Below, piece after piece: positions 56,276 through 64,000 of a stretch of 64,000 nt of DNA. The stretch comes from Macrocystis pyrifera (lineage: Eukaryota; Sar; Phaeophyceae; Laminariales; Laminariaceae). Position numbers and translations under genes: made by a program. Below the pieces are notes generated by a model. That model worked only from the letters and a program-made list of their open reading frames with translations, had not been told where the DNA came from and did no database searches. The stretch lies in NCBI GenBank assembly GCA_031763025.1, contig JASSKH010000014.1, forward strand, positions 6,952,633-7,016,632, in the 5' to 3' direction. How positions within the stretch are numbered: the stretch's first letter is position 1; every line of letters starts with the position of its first letter.

Positions 56276-56359
56276 TGTCCACGAAAATAAACGACCAAGA
56301 TATATGCGAGTATGACCGCTACGCAGCACCTTGGTGTATACCTGGTAAGTACGGTACTT

Positions 56360-56985
56360 CGGGCCATGACTTGGACTCGTTCGTGCAGAATATGAGATGC
56401 AGAATATGAGCTGGACCTAGGAACGGAAAGCGTTCGAAAAGCTTTTCTGTGCGAACGCGCTGAGGAATGAGGGTAGAAAAACGTGGTGGAGGTCAAAATG
56501 CTTCCGGTCGCTCTCTGTCTGGGCCCCAAAAGGTCCGATGACGCGGGAAAAGGAAGTTGAAAAAAAAATACTTGCTACGTACTGCGATAGAGGTATTTAG
56601 CGCTTTTGGACCGGAAATATATTTTCCGACCGGAGAGAGGGCTTCTCGGCTAAGGAATCACCCGATATTTTTGACACATTATCTGTTGGATAGTTAAGTA
56701 CGCATGCTTTCCTTCTATTAAAAGCAGCCTTTCTGATCTCCTTGCGTCATTCGTACTATGTTTCATTTCAGCATATATATTATTCTTGTTTCGTGGCCTC
56801 GTTAGTTCTTATTTTCTGGTCTTCGCTTGTATCGTGGTGTTTTCGTAACGGTACGCTGGCATTTCACTTACTGACTTGACCCACGAATCTTGCGATTTAG
56901 CTTTTGTTTTTTGTCTTCCTCTCTGCCCCACAGTCTGTGACCACATAAGTAGTGCAGGACTTACTTACACTACTGTAAGTTTAAT
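56360..56985. other. gene-free stretch
   Basis: AT-rich mixed sequence; nothing supportable. GGTACGCTGGCATTTCACTTA and CACAGTCTGTGACCACATAA segments (56850-56950) recur near 62416 and 62495, hinting at another dispersed family. Confidence 0.5.
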
Positions 56986-57010
56986 TTTAACCCTTAATGG
57001 ACTGCTGTCT

Positions 57011-57300
57011 CGTTTTCAGGACAAACTACTAGGAATTTGAGTGGTTTTTCCCCAAGGCGCAAACTACTTGGAATTTGAGTGGTTTGTCCCCAAGGCGCAA
57101 ACTACTTGGAATTTGCATGGTTTGTCCCCAAGACGCGAACTACTTGGAATTTGAGTGGTTTGTCCCCAAGACGCAAACTACTTGGAATTTGAGTGCTTTG
57201 TCCCCAAGGCGCAAACTACTTGGAATTTGAGTGCTTTGTCCCCAAGGCGCAAACTACCTGGAATTTGAGTGGTTTTTCTCCAACGCGAGACCGCAGTCCC
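57011..57300 (+). repeat. 41-bp tandem array derived from the M2 centre
   Basis: Six to seven head-to-tail units of CAAACTACTTGGAATTTGAG plus TGGTTTGTCCCCAAGGCG. They are flanked by an M2 left arm (TTTTAACCCTTAATGGACTG, 56985) and a right end CGCGAGACCGCAGTCCCA (57283). It is thus one M2 whose interior has been amplified. Confidence 0.9.
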
Positions 57301-57506
57301 ACCAATCCTAAAAAAAGGATGGCAGAGAGAAAAGTTCCTCGCGGGAGAGAAGCGGGCATCATGATCAGCGAAAAAACAAGAAAACTGGGTGCTGCCCCGT
57401 TATACCGTCGGTCGCAACACCTCTTCACCGCTGGTTTCGACAAGTACTGCGGTTGTACGGCCGACGCACACTGACTGCTCTGTGCACCGGAGATGAAGGC
57501 GACTAA

Positions 57507-57578
57507 CCCCCCCCCCCCCCCCCCCCCCCCCAAGATCGAGTACATCTCTCTTATCGAGTACACCCCCCCCCCCAATAC
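57507..57578 (+). mobile_element. C runs bracketing a SINE-C tip
   Basis: 25 C, then AAGATCGAGTACATCTCTCT and TATCGAGTACAC and a further C run. Only about 30 bp of element lies between two C tracts. Confidence 0.6.
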
Positions 57579-57599
57579 ATTGGTTGATTGGGCTGGGGT

Positions 57600-58230
57600 T
57601 GGGGGGTGAGGACTAGGGTTTGCTCTATTCGTTCCGTACCCAGCAGTCACCCCTCTATACTCAGGAAGGGGAAAACGGGATATCTGTTGAGTGAGAAGAC
57701 TGATGGAAGAGGGACTACAGTACTACTACTGCGGCGTTAGGATATACCTGGAACTCGATTCGAACGGAGTGGAACATGTACGACAAATTGTCGGAGGGCG
57801 AGCACAGTAGTAAAGCATAGTAGTGTCGAACACGTTAGTAAAGGTACTCTCATAGAAATACGTTTTTTTTTCAGGGTGAGTCGGTCCCTGTGCTTTTGGG
57901 GCGACAACACAAGAGACGGTTGCGGCTTATCTGTAACAACAGCATATTTCTTTTCCAACGCCGCATGACCTTGCGGAACTTTCCTGAGTTTCTCTTGCTT
58001 ACTCCCTGTTGTTGACCGACAGGAATGTTGTTGGAGGTGCTGTCGTCCATCTCGCATCGCTCTCTCTTTCAATCTACGTGCACCGACACGTTCTTTTATC
58101 TCTTTTTCCATCCCAAACGATTGACCGCTAGGATAAACTACTGACTGCGGGCACAAAAAAAAAAGTACTTCTCTCGTTGCGCACAAGAACAAACGACCAA
58201 TCACTAGGATAACTGGGGCCACCAAATAGA
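57600..58230. other. no supported gene
   Basis: Mixed sequence with a 179-codon minus frame reaching into an M1 copy; no recognisable protein. Confidence 0.4.
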
Positions 58231-58233
58231 CGT

Positions 58234-58346
58234 CTATTACGGGGGGACCGTAGTAAATAGGACCCACGGTACACACAAAATCCTACAAATTTACCTATTT
58301 TTCACTAACAATATTTGGTCCTGTTAACTATGGTCCCCCGTGATAG
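58234..58346 (-). mobile_element. M1 palindromic MITE-like element
   Basis: CTATTACGGGGGGACCGTAG to CTATGGTCCCCCGTGATAG, reverse. Confidence 0.9.
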
Positions 58347-58372
58347 TGGTTCTCTGCTCGAAAATAAACCAG

Positions 58373-58440
58373 GTATTACGGGAGTCCATAGTAAATAGGA
58401 CCAAATATTGTCAGTAAAAATAGGAAAATAAACCAGGTAC
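58373..58440 (+). mobile_element. M1 left two-thirds
   Basis: TATTACGGGAGTCCATAG to AAAATAGGAAAATAAACCAG. It breaks off where the next M1 begins; AATAAACCAGGTA occurs on both sides, suggesting a local duplication. Confidence 0.8.
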
Positions 58441-58441
58441 C

Positions 58442-58547
58442 TATTACGGGGGGTCCATAGTAAATATGACCAAATATTGTCAGTAAAAATAGGTAAATAT
58501 ATAGGTTTTTATGTATAGCATAGGTCCTGTTAACTATGGACCCCCGT
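58442..58547 (+). mobile_element. M1 palindromic MITE-like element
   Basis: TATTACGGGGGGTCCATAG to CTATGGACCCCCGTCG; third M1 in a 315-bp cluster. Confidence 0.88.
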
Positions 58548-58877
58548 CGACACAAAAAAAAAAAAAAAAGACGACAGGGGTCCCATCCAATCCAATAACG
58601 TATACCACTCTGTCCCCAGGCATAATGATCGTTTTTGTTGACTATTAATATACAAAAGGCACTTATGGTTCGGGACAGAATGGTACCTTGGTAGCACGCA
58701 CGATGAGACAACACCCCTCCTTGGTCGAAGTTCGAGGCTGATTTTTTCTCCGGACAACGGAGAGCCAGGTAGGTACAGGGGCAAACCCCCCGAGCGATGA
58801 GGCTACGGAAACAGATTGTCGAGGCGTTTCCAAGGCCGCCATTTTCGCCGTGTAGCGCCCCCTTCCCTTCCCCCCCC

Positions 58878-59172
58878 CCATGTCTGGAAGTGGCCACACC
58901 GAAAAGTAAACTAAACTCATTGAAGCTGTCATCCACATGCAAGTCCGCCTCTCAAGCGGTTCTTAGTAGGATGCAGCTCACCCTTCATGCGACTCGCCGG
59001 ACACCTCACGGCGCTTCGCGCTTGGTGCAAGCAATGTCTGCCTTGTCGGTGAAAACCCGACATGCTCCGTCCCGGCGTTGTAGGGATGCGAGGGTCTATG
59101 GTCATACGACTACGGCCATGCATGAGATCGAGTACATCTCTCTTATCGAGTACACCCGCCCCCCCCCCCCTC
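58878..59172 (+). mobile_element. SINE-C 3' half
   Basis: From CTGGAAGTGGCCACACCG through the core to CTCTTATCGAGTACACC and a C-rich tract; very close to the 8.4 kb copy. Confidence 0.88.
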
Positions 59173-59174
59173 CT

Positions 59175-59930
59175 GGTATGTTGAGGAGAAAATCGGTTCC
59201 GAAAATCGCCCCAGGGAGTGTTTTTATCTCTATCACACGTGTGATAAGTCTCAAAGAATGCTACCATGCCGTCCCGCGCAGAATAAACAAATAAAAAAAT
59301 ATAATAATATGCAAATGATGCTTATAATTAGGCACAGGTTGTACTTGTGGAGGCAAAATCGGGGTTCGCAGGTCGAAAGAGCAAAACGAAAAAGCAAACG
59401 CAATCTTCGGAAGCGGTGCGGCCATGTTCGTAGCCGTTTCCGGCCCCTCTCGTTTTGGCTCCCCGTTGTGGTCGGGGGGAGGAGTGTAGGGTCAAAAGCT
59501 ATGGGCGCGGATTAGGGGTAGGGTTGGGCCTACGCCCGTGCCTTCATCCGCCAGGAATCCCGCAGGACCCAACGAGCCATGCCGACCCTAAACAGACGCG
59601 ATGAGGCGTTGTAGATTGTAGGACTCACGACGCATGCTAACGTAGTGTGTAGACATATATTTGCCCCGTCCCTTTTAACATCTTCGCCCTTCTTTTCTTT
59701 CTCCTTCCTGGTCGTAACTCAGATCGAGGGTTACCAAGCAGGCTCTATTCCGTCCTCCTTCTCCACTGCGGGTCCTGCCTTTGCGTTTTTATCGCGAGAA
59801 AGACTTCAGCTCTTCCTTCCCTCGTCGACCATTAATGCATCCAATTGCGGCTGCTGCCCACGCTACCATTAATAGGCGCTCTCAGCAGTTGGTTCCGTTG
59901 TTATTTTTTGCGTAAAAACTAAAACTTCGA
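59175..59930. other. no supported gene
   Basis: Includes a GGGGTAGGGTTGGGCCTACG segment (59513) that echoes 41975-42005 and may be a family T relative. No gene seen. Confidence 0.4.
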
Positions 59931-59934
59931 CCCA

Positions 59935-60025
59935 CGTGGGATTCGGACACCAGCACCAACTCTTAGCAGCATTCCAGCGCACCACTGCACTAGCCCATCT
60001 GGGCGACCGGCAATATCCGTGGGGG
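59935..60025 (-). other. tRNA-like sequence, probably SINE or pseudo-tRNA
   Basis: On the minus strand, TGGGCTAGTGCAGTGGTGCG resembles a D arm (A box) and GTGTCCGAATCCCACGTGG resembles a T arm (B box) at tRNA-like spacing. The acceptor strands pair poorly and I cannot place a clear anticodon loop, so I do not call it a functional tRNA gene. Confidence 0.3.
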
Positions 60026-60449
60026 TTCCACCTATTGTCTTACCTCACCCAAAAAAAACTGATTTTTATTTTTTCAAACTGGAAGACGCTTGACCTTAAC
60101 CCGACGAACAAAACCACGAATAAATGGGATTCCGGCGATGGTCGTTGGTGGTAGCGCCTCGTTTGAAGAGCCTCGCCGTCACTCGTAAAAAAATTAGAAT
60201 ACCTTTCTGTCCCTACATATTTGGAATGTTTTATATTTCACTATTTAGTGAAAACCGTACCTATGTTCAGGAACAGAGTGGTTCGTTTCGGTTGGAAAAA
60301 AAAAACTCTGCGATCCCTATCCAGGTGCAAGCGTCTTGCTCAGGTTCTGGACGAGGACAGACAGTGGAAACCTTTCGCCGACAAGAGAGCAGAGTCATGC
60401 CTCTACAGTGCGGTAGGGGAGCAGAGTCTTGCCTCTATAGTGCGCTACA

Positions 60450-60845
60450 GGGGGGTACTCGTTATCATGCATGGCCGTAGTCGTATGATCATAGACCCTC
60501 GCATCCCTACAATGCCGGGACGGTTTTCACCGAACAGGCAGACATTGCTTGCACCAAGCGCGAAGCGGAACGTGAGGTGTTGGGCGAGTCGCATGAAGGG
60601 CGAGCTGCATCCTACTGAAAACCGCTTGAGAGGTGGATTTTCTTGCGTATGGATGGCAGCATCAATGGATTGATTTAATTTCTGGTGTGGTCACTTCCAG
60701 AGGCAGCAATGGGAGTACCATGTAACTGCCTCGTGGGTGCCTCACCATATATACACACTGCGTGATACGATTATCCCCCTCGTGCGGAGTAAAGGTTCTC
60801 CCCGCACAAACATTGTCTAACTTGACCGCCAGCCGTGGCAACCGC
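60450..60845 (-). mobile_element. SINE-C, longer reverse copy
   Basis: GGGGGGTACTCGTTATCATG to GCGGAGTAAAGGTTCTCC and TCTAACTTGACCGCCAGCCG, giving about two-thirds of the element. A short internal deletion lies around GGGACGGTTTTCACCG. Confidence 0.85.
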
Positions 60846-60887
60846 CACAACCCAACCTATATGCATATGTACCAGGTATATAATATA

Positions 60888-61005
60888 AGGGGGGGGTGTA
60901 CTCATGTCGGGCATGGCCGCAGTCGCATTTGCATGACCATAGACCATCGTATCCCTACGATGCCGGGACGGAGCGCGTCGGGTTTTTGCCGACTAAGCAG
61001 GTGAG
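60888..61005 (-). mobile_element. SINE-C 3'-end fragment
   Basis: GGGGGGGTGTACTCATGTCG to CGGGTTTTTGCCGACTAAGC. Confidence 0.75.
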
Positions 61006-61178
61006 GGGGGTGTACTCATTGTCATGCATGGCCGTAGTCGTATGACTCCAGACCCTCTCATCCCCAAAATGCCGGAACGGATCACGTCGGGTTTTCACCG
61101 ACCAGGAAGACATTGCTTGCACCAAGTGCGGAGCGCCGCGAGATATTGGGCGAGCGAGTCGCATGAAAGGTGGTGGGG
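61006..61178 (-). mobile_element. SINE-C 3'-end fragment
   Basis: GGGGGGTGTACTCATTGTCA to GAGTCGCATGAAAGG, tandem with the previous fragment. Confidence 0.8.
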
Positions 61179-61389
61179 GGTGTGTATACCCCCCTCCCCC
61201 CCGAAAAAAATCGTGGTAGTATTGTAAGCGGCAGTAGTAAACTAGCATTGCAAGTAGCAGTCATTGCGCTGCGAGTAGCAGTGGTAGTATCGCAAGTAGC
61301 AACGCACATAATGCTACGCCCTTTTTGAGAAGCGTTCATAAGTGTTCTCGGGCTGTCGGGGTACAAACTATTCGGAATGTACAGTACGT

Positions 61390-61676
61390 GGGATAGGTAT
61401 ACCTCGAACAGATCAGATGGATCACTCCCACCAGACGATCTAAATATTTCGAGGCAGATAGATCACCAATTCCCGATCTTGTATGATCTAGCTCGCGTTG
61501 CCGGGTGGGACCTGAATACTCTGCATTATCTATCTAGCACATGTTTCCTGGGTTGGATCTGCCCTATAAGGCAGATTTTGCACGACCTCTCACAGCGGCA
61601 GGTGAGGAACTAGATCATCTACCTGTACATAGATCAGCTAGATAGATTATTATCTATCTGTCCGAGGTATGGATAG
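61390..61676 (+). mobile_element. D element with intact inverted ends
   Basis: Ends ATACCTCGAACAGATCAG and CTATCTGTCCGAGGTATGG are inverted repeats; the core is colinear with 53390-53650. Confidence 0.82.
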
Positions 61677-62074
61677 TTGTTTTTACGAAACCAGACATAC
61701 TGTTTTGGGGGATCAGTTACTTTGGAATGGAGTAGGGAGCTTTTTGCTGTATACATCTCGTAATAAAAGGGATACTCCGGTCGAAAAGTCGGTAAGTTGG
61801 TCGAAAAAAAGCCGAGAAATCGATGAACACCGGAAGCTCATACTGCGCATGCAAGTAACGATAATAAATGACAGCTCATTAATCCCAAACCGAGAGCGGC
61901 ATTCTTCCATTGGCAAGCCTCGGACACGTGCAAATCGTGATACAGCAGCGGGTACTCCGATTTAAGAGCACCCCGTTTTTTTTCTGAAAGAGACTACTAG
62001 GTTTACAGGTCGGGGTAGCAGGCGATTGGTCAGCCTTTGGGCCAGCAGCAGCCCAACGGACTATTTGTAGTGCC

Positions 62075-62172
62075 TCAACCCTTCGAGTGTAGGACTGCAG
62101 TTCCGTTTGGGTCACAAATCACTCAAAGGATAAGTAGCTTGTCCCCAAAACGGAACTGTGCAGTCCTTAAGC
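62075..62172. mobile_element. M2 fold-back element
   Basis: GTAGGACTGCAGTTCCG and AACGGAACTGTGCAGTCC arms; the middle is diverged. Confidence 0.8.
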
Positions 62173-62179
62173 ATGCCTT

Positions 62180-64000
62180 TTCACGTAGTCGTTGGGTACC
62201 TACCTATATACCATCGTCTTTTGCACTTTCCATTTTTATTTCTCGGAGTTCGTGTTGAAGGTGAGGTGTCCAGAGCTCCTCAAGCCATGAAGGAACCCTT
62301 GGAAGAAGTAGGTGGTGCATTCGCTTCTATATCGTAGCATATGTCCGTACCGGTAGATTTATTGGCCGGTATTTCCAGTTGCACGGTTCTAAGTTTGTTG
62401 TGTTCTCGTACCCGGTACGTTGGCATTTCACTTATACTTGCTTCGCCCATTAATTCACGATTATTGTTGCTTTATTTCTTTTTTCTTTGTTTCACAGTCT
62501 GTGGCCACATAATCACCAGCATCTCTCTAGGATGAGGAATCAGGGCGGGCACTTACCTGGGTTTGCTGTTGTAGCTTGGCAGAAACAACGGTGCAGTCAG
62601 CGTGAAGACAACACACACGGTGTGCGAGAAGCACACGCGCTCTCCTTGGCCATCCAGTAGCCGCATCAGTCCTTTTCGTGGTTGGGGGTTCTAAGTGCGG
62701 AGGGACCTCACGGCCCCGCACAGTTCTCTGACGAGTGAGCTCGGCCTCTTTGTCGACATCTTTAATTTCGAGTCAGCGATCAACGTCCTTTTTCGAACGC
62801 CAACACGCTAAAGTACGTTTGCACCTTGGTTGGGTCTGCAACCGCCCGTGCCATCCTCTACCAGGGACAAACCCCCGCAAAACAGTCGGCGGGCCCGAGA
62901 GACCCCCCGGGAAATCTACCCCGAAAAGGCGTAGTAAATGTGACTGCCCGGCGGTAGAGCTCACCACATTCTCGAACACTGATGATGTGGTTGACGCACA
63001 CTGCCCACTAATAGTAGGGTCTGACGCCTCCTGCCTTGCATACAGTTCCAGAGAGTGGGTACCTGGAGTCGAGGAGGCGCTACTAGATAGTTGGTTCACT
63101 CCCCGCCACCCGACTGATAAGGGCCGTTGTTAAACGGAGACCCTTGTTTCCCCATTAGTTGGTGAAATATTTTCCAAAATTGTAAAACTTAATTTTCCTG
63201 GTGTTTCGCCCTCTGCTAAATTTCAGTTTTTTTTTTTTTTTTTTTCACAAATATGGAAGTTGTTTCGCAGAAATGGAAAATCTGTTAAATTTCACATGGT
63301 CGGATATCAACGGCCCCAACTAGCCGTGAAACCATTACCAGGCGAACTCGCAGCCCTAGGAAGGGCAAGAAGCGGCCCCATTTTGAGTCGAATGCTTTCC
63401 TTTTTTTATTTTGATGACTGGTAACCCCAGCGTGAGCTCACTGGCCAGCGATGTTCCATAGTAAGAGCTGTGTCCACCTGGTCATGGTGAGGCGTTCTTT
63501 ATGCCGGATCGCCTCCTATATGCGTGGTTCATATATTCCCACCCACCCACCCCTCCCCCCCCCGCTTCCTCCCCCTTGCCCCAACCGAACACGATCCAAT
63601 AGGGTCTGATCCCGCTCCCTACGAAAAACAAATTCTCTTTTTTTTTTTACAACGTGCGTTGACGATTAAGTGAAACACGCTACTATCACCCGACACATCC
63701 CTTCAACACCCCCTTGAACACCGCCTCTTTTTGATATCCCTCACTGGTTAGCCCCCCTATTGATAGCTAGCTAGACGCCGCATAAGGAAGGATACCCCAG
63801 CAAGTACGTGTGTAGCCCTCCCTTTCTTCACCTACAGGTCGCATCGATTTTTTTTTGCATCGTGCTAATAACAATCGCAACTACTACTATCGTAAAAAGA
63901 ACACCACCCGACAAAAGAAAACGTGAAGAAAAAAACCTAGAAAAATAACTATGATGTGAATATTGGTTGAACGCACCGTGCCAAGAGGTTCCTTCGCGGT
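62180..64000. other. right end, no confident gene
   Basis: The interval 62735-63133 is open on the plus strand (132 codons) and nearly as open on the minus (108 codons). I recognise neither product. Homopolymer T runs lie at 63226-63245 and 63639-63649. Otherwise nothing seen. Confidence 0.4.

Larger units (their letters stand above)
54400..56350. repeat. degenerate satellite, TATTTCGGTCCGCGGCTGG type
   Basis: Units of about 180-280 bp repeat TATTTCGGTCCGCGGCTGG, GTACACCATTCAGACG, GTACAGCACTGAACAAGTTG and GACAGACTTTCGGGGGATAG in order. The first landmark recurs at about 54773, 55289, 55509, 55688, 55926 and 56350. Interrupted by a family T piece (55010-55200) and a SINE-C (56037-56275). Confidence 0.75.

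Noticed and set aside
57011-57300. CRISPR-like array
   Set aside because: The units are contiguous with no unique spacers and derive from the M2 centre in a eukaryotic context.
59935-60025. Functional tRNA gene
   Set aside because: A- and B-box-like motifs are present but the acceptor stem pairs poorly and no anticodon can be assigned.
62735-63133. 132-codon plus-strand frame and its 108-codon antisense
   Set aside because: Both look equally plausible by eye, neither is recognised, so neither is called.

Overview
The window is eukaryotic nuclear DNA. It has spliced exons with consensus GT/AG junctions, very little coding sequence, nested short retroelements and MITE-like repeats, and long C/G homopolymers (one run of 80 C). 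It has no operons and no prokaryotic gene density. Two sequences point to a brown alga or a close stramenopile relative. One is a gene built of F-N-x-x-V / W-P-x-x-L repeats. The other is a decayed non-LTR retrotransposon tail whose protein resembles a family I remember from brown algal genomes. That placement is from memory, not from a search.

Coding content. (1) A minus-strand gene from about 10444 down to 4666 has at least three exons. Its junctions splice exactly within the repeat period and give at least 541 residues with about ten FNIP-like leucine-rich repeats; its first exon is not found. Both introns are filled with mobile repeats, and the last acceptor has a duplicated decoy copy upstream. 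(2) A 1.4-kb minus-strand first exon (30158-28759) encodes a Ser/Gly/His/Pro-rich protein of unknown function and ends in a consensus GTGAGT donor; its downstream exons were not found. (3) A broken LINE 3' end lies at 12046-11016, with a second fragment near 54.3 kb. I found no convincing rRNA, tRNA gene, CRISPR or viral gene.

Mobile landscape. The rest is mostly repeats, for which I use working names. M1 is a palindromic element of about 105 bp with at least 27 copies. M2 is a fold-back element of about 95 bp. D is a TIR element of about 280-350 bp. SINE-A is tRNA-headed with a poly(A) tail. SINE-B is a dimeric tRNA-like repeat. SINE-C ends in a C tract and shares its last ~70 bp with the LINE. 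Family E ends in (TAA)n. Nesting (M1 in M2, M1 in D, SINE-A in M1) shows that these sequences have moved.

Satellite-like regions. Degenerate tandem arrays lie at 3630-4425 (6-mer), 22190-23960, 40640-41105, 51600-54080 and 54400-56040. A clean 41-bp array lies at 57011-57300, and a 144-bp duplication at 42771-43058. From 0 to 12.7 kb the window holds the LRR gene and LINE. From 12.7 to 28 kb it is mostly non-coding with CAG/CTG and GTA microsatellites. From 28.7 to 30.2 kb lies the second gene. From 30.3 kb to the end it is repeat-dense and essentially gene-free.
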